This document shows positions 35,348-43,821 of a stretch of 64,000 bases of DNA, piece after piece. Below the pieces are notes generated by a model. The model searched no databases and was not told where the DNA came from. It saw only the letters and a program-made list of their open reading frames with translations. This stretch comes from Clostridium yunnanense (GTDB lineage: Bacteria > Bacillota > Clostridia > Clostridiales > Clostridiaceae), in assembly GCF_016595795.1 (NCBI RefSeq), contig NZ_JAENHN010000059.1, positions 1-64,000 of the forward strand. Reading direction: 5' to 3'. The first letter of the stretch is position 1, and each line of letters begins with the position of its first letter. Position numbers and translations under genes: made by a program.

Positions 35348-35977
35348 ATGTCAGAGTTTTGGGAAAAGAGTTTTGCAGAAAAGCAAGCAATGTGGGGCTT
35401 TGAGCCATCAAGTACTGCAATTGTAGTAGCAGATTACTTTGCTGAAAATAATCTAAAGGATATCTTAATACCAGGTATTGGGTATGGAAGGAATGCAAAA
35501 CCATTTATTGATAATAACATGGAAGTTACAGGAATTGAAATTTCTAAGACGGCAATTAATATAGCAAAAGAAAATGGAATTAATAATAAAATTTATCATG
35601 GGTCAGTATCAGATATGCCTTTTGAAAATAAACTCTATGATGGTGTAGCTAGCTTTGCGCTTATTCATTTGTTGAATGAAGAGGAAAGAAAAAAGTTTAT
35701 TAATGATTGCTATAACCATTTAAAACCAGGTGGATATATGATTTTTACGGCTGTTTCAGAAAAAGCTCCAATGTACGGTAATGGCACGAAGCTTGCTGAA
35801 AATTATTATGAAACAACCTATGGGGTAAAACTGTTTTTCTATAATTCTAAGTCTATAGAGAGAGAATTTGGAGATTATGGCCTTATAGATTTTGTAGAGA
35901 TTGATGATATATATAAGGATAATCCAGATAAACCTCCAGTAAACTTTTTAATGATAAAATGCAGAAAAGAGATATAA
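35348..35977 (+). CDS. Class I SAM-dependent methyltransferase (TPMT/TehB-like)
   Basis: 209 residues. It begins FWEKSFAEKQAMWGFEPSSTA, the pattern of thiopurine/tellurite methyltransferase relatives. Motif I reads DILIPGIGYGRNAKPF, then VTGIEISKTAI and GVASFALIHLL. It probably methylates a small, perhaps thiol or metalloid, substrate. AAAGGAGATG precedes the ATG. It shares an Rrf2-type operator with the gene upstream, which suggests induction by a reactive compound. Confidence 0.8.
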   Translation: MSEFWEKSFAEKQAMWGFEPSSTAIVVADYFAENNLKDILIPGIGYGRNAKPFIDNNMEVTGIEISKTAINIAKENGINNKIYHGSVSDMPFENKLYDGVASFALIHLLNEEERKKFINDCYNHLKPGGYMIFTAVSEKAPMYGNGTKLAENYYETTYGVKLFFYNSKSIEREFGDYGLIDFVEIDDIYKDNPDKPPVNFLMIKCRKEI

Positions 35978-36055
35978 AACTGAGTAATATTGTTGTGAGA
36001 AGAGGTGCTTTTAGAAACAACTGGAATAATAAATCTATTTTGGCTATAATATAAA

Positions 36056-36153
36056 GATAAACTACTTGGATTAAAAATATATTAAAAAAAACTCTCACTG
36101 GTTCTGGTGAGAGAATTTTAAAATAATAAGTTTTACTACGAAGTGATACATCT
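36056..36153. repeat. Palindromic repeat R1, full-length hybrid copy
   Basis: The left end is GATAAACTACTT, the right end is CTACGAAGTGATACATCT, and the centre is CTCTCACTGGTTCTGGTGAGAG, a strong hairpin. The left end belongs to one variant and the right to the other, linking them as one family. Confidence 0.85.
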
Positions 36154-36180
36154 ATGGGAAATATTAAAGGGGGGAATAAT

Positions 36181-36309
36181 ATGTTTAATAAAGATAGGAA
36201 TGAATCTTCAAGTGATGAAACTACTATATTAAATATTATTGAAAGTCAGGACTTCAAAGATTTATTTATTGATAGAGATATAATAAAAGGATATTTGATT
36301 GAAAATTAA
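36181..36309 (+). CDS. Small acidic protein, 42 residues
   Basis: The reading is MFNKDRNESSSDETTILNII and then ESQDFKDLFIDRDIIKGYLI, EN. AAAGGGGGGAATAAT directly before the ATG is a strong ribosome binding site, and a terminator follows 12 bases after the stop. No relative is known to me. It is either a real small protein or the start of a truncated gene. Confidence 0.45.
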   Translation: MFNKDRNESSSDETTILNIIESQDFKDLFIDRDIIKGYLIEN

Positions 36310-36320
36310 CTTAAGAATAA

Positions 36321-36398
36321 GACCCTATAAAGTAGAGCTAATTAATTTGAGGCAGAATACCTCCTTTTATTAATCATGGACTTTATAGGGTCCATTTT
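36321..36398 (+). terminator. Terminator after the small ORF
   Basis: GACCCTATAAAGT pairs perfectly with ACTTTATAGGGTC over a 46-base intervening region, followed by CATTTTAT. Confidence 0.55.
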
Positions 36399-36431
36399 AT
36401 ATGTAAGTGACCTTTTTTATTCTATTGGCGT

Positions 36432-36520
36432 ATGTATTAAATAAATGTTGGTAGTTTATAGCTTGTCCTATTAGATATAAGTAACAACATTTATTTAATA
36501 CATAGTATAAGGCTTTTTTT
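36432..36520. repeat. Stem-loop repeat R3, copy 2
   Basis: TATGTATTAAATAAATGTTG pairs perfectly with CAACATTTATTTAATACATA; the loop again carries TTTATAGCTTGTCC and ends ATAAGGCTTTTTTT. It matches copy 1 (13784-13872) at nearly every position. The truncated membrane protein gene begins within 15 bases. Confidence 0.9.
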
Positions 36521-36533
36521 ATACTAAGACCAA

Positions 36534-37103
36534 GTGAACACCTTTTCATGTTATTCTGCTAGTATTGTCTTTGGAGTTACGTACAATGTATTACACTTGG
36601 TATATATTGCACTTTTTTCATCCAGTCTTTTTGGATTAATTATAGCGTTTAACACTATAGATAAAACACAAGTTGAACATAGAATGGGAGATAAAGTTTC
36701 GTCTAAAGGTGTTTATATGTTTTTACTGTTAACGGGAATTTCGCTTATTGTAGCCTGGCTTCCAGACATCATTAAATCTTTAGTATCAGGACGTTCTTTA
36801 GAACTAATTGAAGTATATACAACACAAATTACATATGTTTTGGATATGGAGATAATTGCGCCAACAGCTTTAATTTGTTTATCTGAATTGAAGAAACGAA
36901 GTAGTGTTGGATATATTCTGCTACCATTGTTGTTAACAGTATGTACTATTGTTGGAATAATGCTTCCTATTCAAACAATATTTCAGATAAAGGTAGGAAT
37001 CTCGCTTCCCATTGGTGCTATTGTAACAAAGATAGGAACTTTTATTGTCTTGGCATTATTTGCGCTATATTTTAATCTGAAATTTTATAAAAATATAAGA
37101 TAA
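36534..37103 (+). pseudogene. Multi-pass membrane protein, probably N-terminally truncated
   Basis: The frame gives 189 residues with about six hydrophobic stretches (VLHLVYIALFSSSLFGLIIA, VYMFLLLTGISLIVAWLPDI, YILLPLLLTVCTIVGIMLP, IVTKIGTFIVLALFALYFNL). The only start is a GTG with no ribosome binding site, nine bases after an in-frame stop and right after the R3 repeat. The first residues (FSCYSASIVFGVTYN) look internal. I infer that the N-terminus was lost at the repeat junction. The family is not recognised. Confidence 0.55.
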
Positions 37104-37156
37104 TCAATATAACACTATTTTAAAGTTTAGCTTAAGATAAAAGGAGAGTGTATATT

Positions 37157-37891
37157 TTGAAATTCATAGGAATAGACGTTCATCTACGTTCAACAGTCAC
37201 CGCTGTAATAGATGAATATTTAAATATTATAGAAGTTAAAAATCTTTCTTTGGAAGAGACAGTAGATAAAGTGTTAGAGTATAAGCCTCAAATAGTTTCA
37301 ATAGATGCACCATCAGGCCTAAATACTGGGCTTATGAATGATGAAAATTATAGAGCAGCCTTAGGACGTAAGATAAATGGTCACTATAATAAGAAGGTGT
37401 CTGAATATGAACTTTCAAGAAGAGGAATCAATCCTTTCCCTACACCAGATTCAATTGAGAAAGTAAGACTTAGGAACGATCTTTCATGGATGGAGAAGGG
37501 GCTTTGGTTGTATGAAGTTCTCAAGGAGAAAAATTATATTCTTTTAAATCAAGATAATTATATGGACAATAGAGAAAGAGGCTTAGTTGAAGTTTTTCCT
37601 CATGCTTCATTTTCAGTGTTGGCAGGACAGTTGCCTTTTAATAAAAATACTGAAGAAGGCTTAAATCAGCGTTATCTACTTCTTAAGAATACTGGAATAA
37701 GTAACCTAGAGGATATTTTGAGTAATGCAAAGAAAAAGGATAAAGATGATTTTTTAGATTCTATTGCTGCAGCCTACACTGGCTATTTAATTTATAAAGA
37801 TTTAGGTAGTTTTGTAGGGGATGTGATGGAAGGGCAGATTGGACTACCTGATAAAATGATTAGGGATTCCTATAAGAGGATGAAGAAGTAA
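37157..37891 (+). CDS. DUF429 domain protein (RNase H-like fold family)
   Basis: 244 residues. It begins LKFIGIDVHLRSTVTAVIDE, and goes on VSIDAPSGLN and DSIAAAYTGYL, the DUF429 pattern (predicted RNase H-like nuclease). Family function is not established. I start at TTG 37157, about 10 bases after GGAG; the GTG at 37148 is too close to that site. No operon partner. Between its stop and 38125 lie two direct repeats resembling TAGGYAAAATGTT (37986, 38021) before the next gene. Confidence 0.8.
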   Translation: MKFIGIDVHLRSTVTAVIDEYLNIIEVKNLSLEETVDKVLEYKPQIVSIDAPSGLNTGLMNDENYRAALGRKINGHYNKKVSEYELSRRGINPFPTPDSIEKVRLRNDLSWMEKGLWLYEVLKEKNYILLNQDNYMDNRERGLVEVFPHASFSVLAGQLPFNKNTEEGLNQRYLLLKNTGISNLEDILSNAKKKDKDDFLDSIAAAYTGYLIYKDLGSFVGDVMEGQIGLPDKMIRDSYKRMKK

Positions 37892-38125
37892 GACAAATAT
37901 TAAAATCTAATGTTTGATTGTTGCTAATACAGCTATTAGGCTTAAGACTACAAGAATTAAAACATTTAGACTAACATATTAAGTATAGGCAAAATGTTCT
38001 ATATTGTATTTTTCTAGTTTTAGGTAAAATGTTATACTATATTACAATATATTTACGAAAAATATTATAATATAGGAATGAATAATATATGGTAAAATGG
38101 GTAAAGCCAAGGGGAGAGGGTACGT

Positions 38126-38581
38126 ATGGATAATGAAATACTTTATAGATTAGCTGATTCTATGGACGCTGAAAAATTTAAACTACTCAATGATTTATTT
38201 AATGGTCCAGATACAAATGATATCGAGGATATTAGAAAACATCTTGGTAATATTGAAAGTGAAAGAGTTTTGGTAGCCGAATATAAAGGTAATTTAATTG
38301 GATTTTGTTGTGGTCAATTAATTAAGTCAGTATGCTATAAAACTTATAGTTTTGAATTAACTGAGATATATGTTGAAGAGGATTATCAGAAAAAAGGAGT
38401 TGGCAAAGGATTAATAGAACATGTAGAATTTTATTGCAATAAAAATAATATCAGAAAGATTGAGCTATTAACAGGTAGTCAGAATTTTAATGCTCAGAGC
38501 TTTTATGAACATTTAGGTTATACCAAAACTAATCAGATACATTATAAAAAAAGAATAAGTGAATTGAATGAAAAAGTCTAA
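38126..38581 (+). CDS. GNAT family N-acetyltransferase
   Basis: 151 residues. The acetyl-CoA motif reads LTEIYVEEDYQKKGVGKGLIEHV, followed by IRKIELLTGSQNFNAQSFYEHLGYTKT, which are GNAT motifs A and B. Substrate unknown. GGGGAGAGGG precedes the ATG. It stands alone. Confidence 0.88.
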   Translation: MDNEILYRLADSMDAEKFKLLNDLFNGPDTNDIEDIRKHLGNIESERVLVAEYKGNLIGFCCGQLIKSVCYKTYSFELTEIYVEEDYQKKGVGKGLIEHVEFYCNKNNIRKIELLTGSQNFNAQSFYEHLGYTKTNQIHYKKRISELNEKV

Positions 38582-38716
38582 TCTTGATGCCTGATTTAAA
38601 GATAGAAAAAATGTATTAAAAATAACCTAATAATATAGAGTGGGAACTACAAGAAAAGGATTAATCTTCAAGGTTTCATGCTATAATAAATAAAATAACA
38701 AAAGTGAGGATATATC

Positions 38717-39067
38717 ATGGAAAAACATAAGATCTATACAATGAGTGTAGCAAGTGTCTATCCCCTTTATGTTGCGAAGGCGGAGAAAAAGGGACGTACA
38801 AAAGCAGAGGTAGATGAAATCATCTGTTGGCTAACAGGATATAGTCAAGAACAGTTAGAAGATCAACTTGAAAAACAGGTGGATTTTGAGAATTTCTTCT
38901 TGGAAGCACCTAAGCTTAACCCTTCCAGAACTTTGATTAAAGGTGTAGTTTGTGGTGTACGAGTAGAAGATATTGAAGAACCTACTATGAGAGAAATCCG
39001 CTATTTGGATAAGCTAATTGATGAGCTTGCAAAGGGAAAAGCAATGGATAAGATTTTGAGAAAATAA
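38717..39067 (+). CDS. DUF2200 family protein
   Basis: 116 residues: [43 protein letters not shown], then INP-like and [39 protein letters not shown]. This full-length match to DUF2200 is one I recognise by pattern. Its role is unknown. GAGGATATATC lies just before the ATG. It is followed by a terminator. Confidence 0.85.
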   Translation: MEKHKIYTMSVASVYPLYVAKAEKKGRTKAEVDEIICWLTGYSQEQLEDQLEKQVDFENFFLEAPKLNPSRTLIKGVVCGVRVEDIEEPTMREIRYLDKLIDELAKGKAMDKILRK

Positions 39068-39079
39068 TTATTTTAAATA

Positions 39080-39106
39080 TAAAGTTTTATTACGGAGTGG
39101 CACATA
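39080..39106. repeat. Palindromic repeat R1, right-end remnant
   Basis: AAAGTTTTATTACGGAGTGGCACATAC is the right end of R1 with two substitutions; the left part is missing. It lies 13 bases past the DUF2200 stop. Confidence 0.7.
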
Positions 39107-39109
39107 CAT

Positions 39110-39151
39110 AACACTGACTCTTTATGCTAGGTATAAAGAATCAGTGTTTTT
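39110..39151 (+). terminator. Terminator after the DUF2200 gene
   Basis: ACACTGACTCTTTAT pairs with ATAAAGAATCAGTGT (one mismatch), then TTTTT. Confidence 0.8.
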
Positions 39152-39205
39152 TGGTTAACTGATATAGTAGTGAAAGCTTAGAAATTCAAAATTAATATTA
39201 TGTAA

Positions 39206-39232
39206 GAGGACCTAGTTATTTACTAGGTCCTC
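39206..39232 (-). terminator. Terminator for the leftward Uma2 gene
   Basis: GAGGACCTAGT pairs perfectly with ACTAGGTCCTC over a 5-base loop, 10 bases past the stop at 39242 on the minus strand. Confidence 0.7.
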
Positions 39233-39241
39233 AATTAGTAA

Positions 39242-39793
39242 TTATTGAAATATATCTTGTAAACTAATCTTCAAATCAATAAATACTGTGCTTATATATT
39301 CATCGTTGCCTTTAAATACATTGGTAATTCTATATTGTCCGTCTTCTAATGAATACTGAATGATTTTTCCATCTTGCTCAACTAGATCATATTCCTGAAC
39401 ACCATACTTTTGATATACCGCAAGCTTAGTTATATAGTCATGAGAGGAGGTACTTTTAGATACTACTTCAAACACAATCTTAGGCGGAGATATGAAGCTT
39501 TCTCCTTTTCGTGTAGCATCTTCACACATAACAAATATATCTGGCTTATATTTTCTAAGTTCATTTTCAGATTCAAAAATTACTTCAATTTGTTCATCAA
39601 AGGGTTCGCATTTAGTCCCCGCAAAAAAAGCATCTAGCTTTGATAATATCTTTCTTTTGATTCTATTATGTTCAATAGAAGTGGTCGAGCTTAGAGTAAT
39701 AAAGCCATTATCATATTCAGCTTTACCATCGTATTTAGATTGGATTTCTTCAAAATCCTGTTCTGTATAGTATTGGCTATAACTTATATCCAT
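39242..39793 (-). CDS. Uma2 family endonuclease-like protein
   Basis: 183 residues. PD-(D/E)XK-type core: YDNGFITLSS, EHNRIKRKILSKLDAF, KYKPDIFVMCED, PKIVFEVVSKSTSSHDYITKLAVYQKYGVQEYDLV. Uma2 (DUF820) proteins have this nuclease fold; most have no known target. I start at ATG 39793 with GGAGG 7 bases upstream; the longer frame begins at 39829. A single gene between terminators. Confidence 0.88.
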   Translation of the reverse strand: MDISYSQYYTEQDFEEIQSKYDGKAEYDNGFITLSSTTSIEHNRIKRKILSKLDAFFAGTKCEPFDEQIEVIFESENELRKYKPDIFVMCEDATRKGESFISPPKIVFEVVSKSTSSHDYITKLAVYQKYGVQEYDLVEQDGKIIQYSLEDGQYRITNVFKGNDEYISTVFIDLKISLQDIFQ

Positions 39794-39942
39794 ATGATTA
39801 ACCTCCATATTCTTTCTTAAGTTCTCCACAATAATCTCTTTTAATTATAACAAAGTAAGTAAAGTAATGTAAGGCTTATGCTAAGTTGAAAATAGAAATA
39901 TCATACCTTTTAAGGGATGAGGAGAGTTATACTTCATATTTT

Positions 39943-40593
39943 CTACGTAATAATATCTTCCATATCTTTTAATTTATTAAGGCGTCTTAAAAATCTACTA
40001 GTTTTTGAAGTTTTATCTTTTTCGTAGTTTATCTCTAACTCTCTAAAGAAATTAAGCAACACACCATTACAGAATGTTAAATCGCTGCATTCCCATTCAA
40101 CCTCATAATCTTCTTTTCCTAAATAGTTACTAATATCTAAGCTTATTAAATCATCAATATCATCGATAGAATAATTAGTTCTATTGGTTTCTAGTTGTCC
40201 TATTATTGTTAGAGACTTTATATCAATAACTTCATTTAATCTATTATCTATAAATTCTACTATCTCCTTATTACAATGAATACCGTGTTCAATTAAGTTT
40301 TCCATATTAACATGTGTTAGTTCTATTGTTTCTTCCATCTTTATATGTGCATGCGCCATAATTTCATTATGGGCTATTGGGGATTTTAATGTTAACTCGA
40401 TTCTATCATTTAAAACATCTCTAATTCGTAGTCTAATCGCTCTACTATTTAATTCTAGGAATTTATTATCTATATAATAATTAATTTGATTAAAAGAATC
40501 CTTTTTAATGTATCTATCTTCAAGAAACTCTTTAAATTTGTGGAAATTATCTTTATTCAATATGTATTTCAATTCTTTTTCAATAATCTTCAA
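39943..40593 (-). CDS. CYTH domain protein (triphosphate tunnel metalloenzyme)
   Basis: 216 residues. The signature EXEXK is at residues 5-9 (EKELK), followed by further tunnel residues in AIRLRIR, RIELTLKS and a terminal VEWECSD. The family binds triphosphates and metal and includes adenylate cyclase IV, thiamine triphosphatase and inorganic triphosphatase; inorganic triphosphatase is the commonest activity in bacteria. The start is TTG 40593, with GAGGGTGAT upstream; no in-frame ATG is near. Stands alone. Confidence 0.82.
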   Translation of the reverse strand: MKIIEKELKYILNKDNFHKFKEFLEDRYIKKDSFNQINYYIDNKFLELNSRAIRLRIRDVLNDRIELTLKSPIAHNEIMAHAHIKMEETIELTHVNMENLIEHGIHCNKEIVEFIDNRLNEVIDIKSLTIIGQLETNRTNYSIDDIDDLISLDISNYLGKEDYEVEWECSDLTFCNGVLLNFFRELEINYEKDKTSKTSRFLRRLNKLKDMEDIIT

Positions 40594-40810
40594 AAATCAT
40601 CACCCTCTTTAAAATAAGTTAATTAAATTGCTGCTATTATATAAAGCACTAATATTGGTCTTATATGATTTCTCCTATTCTATATATTAACATAATATAC
40701 CATAAGTGGCTATATAGCTAGATCTACACTTTTACAACAAAATAGAATTTTAGTACCTCGGCCTTCTATAATAATGAGTTGATGATTTTACCATACATTT
40801 ATGTTAATTA

Positions 40811-40869
40811 TTGACATATATATCGCGCTGCTATATAATTTAATTACGATATATAGCAGTGCGATATAT
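40811..40869 (+). promoter_or_regulatory. Promoter with 20-bp inverted repeat ahead of the PadR gene
   Basis: TTGACA (40811-40816), 17 bases, TATAAT (40834-40839): a consensus promoter. ATATATCGCGCTGCTATATA (40818-40837) overlaps the spacer and -10 and is inverted with one mismatch at 40850-40869. The repeat could be the PadR operator, or fold in the leader. Confidence 0.8.
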
Positions 40870-40894
40870 CGAGGTGAAATTCTGGAGGCATAAT

Positions 40895-41212
40895 ATGAAA
40901 GATAAAATTAAAAGAGTATACATTCCAATGACAGAAACAGGCTTTTATATACTGTACTGCCTGCAGAACGAAATGCATGGTTATAATATAGTGCAGAAGG
41001 TTAAGCAGATGACAAATGGTGAGATTAACATAAGTGCAGGAACAATGTATGGAAGTCTATCAAAAATGGAGAATGATGGGCTGATTCAGTTTACCAAGGA
41101 AGAAGAGAAACGAAAATTTTACATCATCACAGAACTGGGTAGTGAAGTCCTTACAATCGAATTAAAAAGGATAGAACGGTTATATAGAAATAGCAGAGGT
41201 GAATATGTATGA
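40895..41212 (+). CDS. PadR family transcriptional regulator
   Basis: 105 residues. PadR winged helix: YILYCLQNEMHGYNIVQKVKQMTNGEINISAGTMYGSLSKMENDGLI, then EEKRKFYIITELG. I start at ATG 40895 after CTGGAGGCATA; the longer frame from 40859 begins inside the operator. It overlaps the DUF2812 gene by 4 bases. PadR/DUF2812 pairs are common, with the regulator likely repressing both. Confidence 0.88.
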   Translation: MKDKIKRVYIPMTETGFYILYCLQNEMHGYNIVQKVKQMTNGEINISAGTMYGSLSKMENDGLIQFTKEEEKRKFYIITELGSEVLTIELKRIERLYRNSRGEYV

Positions 41213-41778
41213 TGGAATCTAAAATAGAAAATAAAATCTTTGGTATTGCGGAGTTTGAAGAAGAGGAAAGATGGCTGGAAGAAGAGCACAAAAATGGGTG
41301 GAGACTTGTTAAAACCAATGGAAAAAGGTATCAGTTTGAAAGATGTGATTCTGGTGAGTGGGTTTATCAGATTGATTTTAAGGAAAAAGATGCATCAGAT
41401 GAAGAATATATTAAGCTGTTTAAAGATTGCGGCTGGGAATATGTATTGCAGCATGATAAGTGGCGTTATTTTCGCAGGAAAAAAGAAGATGGTATCGACT
41501 TATCAATTTTTAGTGACAGATTTTCAAGGATGGATATGTATAGCAAAATAATTCAAAGCAACAGACTTATAGTTACCGTAGCTTTGTTTATAATTGCGTG
41601 TGTAATAGAATACTTATCATTTTTTACTACAGTATTTAAAGGAGAGGGCGGTAGCTATTTGGTTGACTTTTTTAAAGCTGCAACGCCTTGGATTGGCTGT
41701 GGATTTTTTGTGGCTACCAGTTTTTCAGTTAAGCAGTATATAAAACTCAGAAGTATGATTAATGAGTTTAAACTATAG
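41209..41778 (+). CDS. DUF2812 membrane protein, PadR partner
   Basis: 189 residues. The N-terminal DUF2812 domain (about 5-105) reads EEERWLEEEHKNGWRLVKTNGKRYQFE, then WEYVLQHDKWRYFRRK. Two membrane segments follow (LIVTVALFIIACVIEYLSFF, WIGCGFFVATSFSVKQYI). AGAGGTGA lies before the overlapping ATG (PadR TGA, ATGATGG). Members usually act with a PadR regulator; the biochemical role is unknown. Confidence 0.85.
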   Translation: MMESKIENKIFGIAEFEEEERWLEEEHKNGWRLVKTNGKRYQFERCDSGEWVYQIDFKEKDASDEEYIKLFKDCGWEYVLQHDKWRYFRRKKEDGIDLSIFSDRFSRMDMYSKIIQSNRLIVTVALFIIACVIEYLSFFTTVFKGEGGSYLVDFFKAATPWIGCGFFVATSFSVKQYIKLRSMINEFKL

Positions 41779-41908
41779 ATTAAAAAAGCCTTTGAAATCA
41801 CTAAAAGAGCTGATCAAAAAATAAAGATTGTTCTCTAGGTAGGTTTAAGGAAAAAGTCTACGTTATACCTTTCAAGGTTAAGAATAGAACAAATAAATGA
41901 GTTTTGTA

Positions 41909-41950
41909 GGCCTGGGCGTCAATATAAATTGCTCAGGGCTATTTTTATTT
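41909..41950 (+). terminator. Terminator after the PadR/DUF2812 pair
   Basis: GGCCTGGGC pairs with GCTCAGGGCT imperfectly, then ATTTTTATTTT. The gap continues to 42303; it holds a weak minus-strand frame that I do not accept as a gene. Confidence 0.6.
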
Positions 41951-42303
41951 TATAGAAAACTGTAAATATTTAATATGTCTGAAGCTACAAATTTCATGGG
42001 CTTAGGTGGGTGCTTTAGTGGATAACGTAAAAAGATACATCCGCATGCTAAAAATCCTCATATTAATTTTTAAATACAGATCCTCAAAAAACTTATTAGA
42101 GAAGGTCACTTCTGTAAGCTTTTTATAGATTAAGGCAATGAATAATAAGTAATGGATAAAATAGGTTGAGTATGCAAAATTTACGATATATGTTATTATA
42201 AGTAGTGTGGCTTTTAGTAAGATGTTAAGATTCATTATAAATACTAATTACCAAATAGTTACTAAATTAAAGAAAATGCGCTAAACAGAGAGGATAAAAG
42301 AAG

Positions 42304-43728
42304 ATGAGAATTTTAGAGGTTATAGGAATTGCAAAGAAGTACCTTTTAATAGGAGGTGCAGGAATTTTATTATTATCCATTATAATGAGCATTGCATATT
42401 TTATTATATATAAAAGACTTCTAAAAGGAACAAAGACAATAAAAGTAAGACAAGCTGTATTATACTGTATGCTTTTACTTTACACAATTATAGTATTGGG
42501 AGCTACGGTTGGAATGAGATCTTCAATGAATGATAGCATAAATATGCATTTATTTAGCTCTTACATAGAGGCTTGGAATAATTTTTCGAAAGTAAATTGG
42601 AGATACATAATATTAAATATATTAATGTTTGTTCCACTAGGTTTTATGCTGCCTATGACTTTTATTAAGTGTAGAAAATGGTATATGACTTATTTTATAG
42701 GCTTTTTATGTACAGTTGCAATAGAAATTATTCAACTTGTAACTGGAAGAGGAGTCTTTGAATTAGATGATATGTTTAATAACACATTAGGCTGCATGAT
42801 AGGCTATGGGATTGTAATGATTTTTATACTACTTATAGTGGATAAACATAAGAAAGCAAGTTTAATTGATAAGAAAAGATGGACCAGAAGCAAATGGCTA
42901 ACTATATGTAGTCTGCAAATACCACTATGTATTACAATTATAGCTTTTAGCATTATATTTATAAGCTACTCTAAGCAGGAACTGGGAAATCTAAGTGCTG
43001 CCTTTAGCTATCGTCAGAATATGGCTAATACAAACATAAGCACAAAAGTAAAGTTTAAAGACATAGGAAGTAAAGCATATGTTTATAAGGCTAGTGTTGG
43101 AACTAAGGAAGATACCTTGAAGGTTGCCAGTAAAATACTAGGTGCAGTAAATACTAAGGTGGATGAAGCTCGTAGTGATGCTTATGATGAGACAACATTA
43201 TATTATTCAAAAGATAAAAATTGCTCAGTATGGGTATATTATACTGGATTAATAGCAAGCTATAGTAATCTTGATCATAATAATTCTGCTGGATTAATTG
43301 GATTAAAATATGAGGAAGTAAAGAAAATACTAGAGAAGTTCCCTATTACATTACCTGATAAAGTGGATTTTGTTGATAAAGGTAAAGGGAGGTATGAAAT
43401 ATCAGTAGCTATGGCCAAGATAGGAGACAATATTCTTGATGGAGAATTAACATGTAATATTGCAGATAATAAAGATGTAGTGAATTTTGATAATAGAATT
43501 ATATCCTACAGTAAGTATAAAGAATACGAAATTATATCAGAACAAGAAGCCTATAATAAGATTTTAGAAGGAAAGTTTAATGCATATTCATTAAAGGATA
43601 AACTAGAGATAAAAGATGTTAAACTAGTTTATAAGGTAGATAGCAAAGGGTTCTATCAACCAGTTTATGAGTTTACTTTAGAAGATAAAGATAGAGGAAG
43701 TATATTAATACCGGCACTAAAGCAGTAG
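42304..43728 (+). CDS. VanZ family membrane protein with large extracellular C-terminal domain
   Basis: 474 residues. The first half has about six membrane segments, with the VanZ core NILMFVPLGFMLP, FIGFLCTVAIEIIQLVTGRGVFELDDMFNNTLGCMIGYG. A further membrane helix (LQIPLCITIIAFSIIFISYS) leads to an extracellular domain of about 240 residues, unrecognised, with repeated strands. VanZ itself gives low-level teicoplanin resistance; most family members have no known role. AGAGGATAAAAGAAG precedes the ATG. Confidence 0.82.
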   Translation: MRILEVIGIAKKYLLIGGAGILLLSIIMSIAYFIIYKRLLKGTKTIKVRQAVLYCMLLLYTIIVLGATVGMRSSMNDSINMHLFSSYIEAWNNFSKVNWRYIILNILMFVPLGFMLPMTFIKCRKWYMTYFIGFLCTVAIEIIQLVTGRGVFELDDMFNNTLGCMIGYGIVMIFILLIVDKHKKASLIDKKRWTRSKWLTICSLQIPLCITIIAFSIIFISYSKQELGNLSAAFSYRQNMANTNISTKVKFKDIGSKAYVYKASVGTKEDTLKVASKILGAVNTKVDEARSDAYDETTLYYSKDKNCSVWVYYTGLIASYSNLDHNNSAGLIGLKYEEVKKILEKFPITLPDKVDFVDKGKGRYEISVAMAKIGDNILDGELTCNIADNKDVVNFDNRIISYSKYKEYEIISEQEAYNKILEGKFNAYSLKDKLEIKDVKLVYKVDSKGFYQPVYEFTLEDKDRGSILIPALKQ

Positions 43729-43766
43729 TGAAGGAATTAACTAATAGTATAGAATATAAAAGTATT

Positions 43767-43815
43767 GGCGCTTTTTAAAATCAAATGTTAAATGATTTAA
43801 AAAACGCCTTTATTT
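43767..43815. terminator. Bidirectional terminator between VanZ and SDR genes
   Basis: GGCGCTTTTTAAAATC pairs with GATTTAAAAAACGCC (with small mismatches); T-rich and A-rich flanks serve both convergent genes. Confidence 0.75.
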
Positions 43816-43821
43816 ATTCAA

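Noticed and set aside
37900-37975. Minus-strand hydrophobic frame (NVLILVVLSLIAVLATIKH)
   Set aside because: There is no usable start codon and no ribosome binding site. It may be the end of a lost gene but is too short to call.
42002-42235. Minus-strand frame of 77 residues, hydrophobic N-terminal half
   Set aside because: There is no ribosome binding site before the ATG, and the composition is what AT-rich DNA gives by chance. It might be a remnant of a membrane protein gene but I cannot support that.
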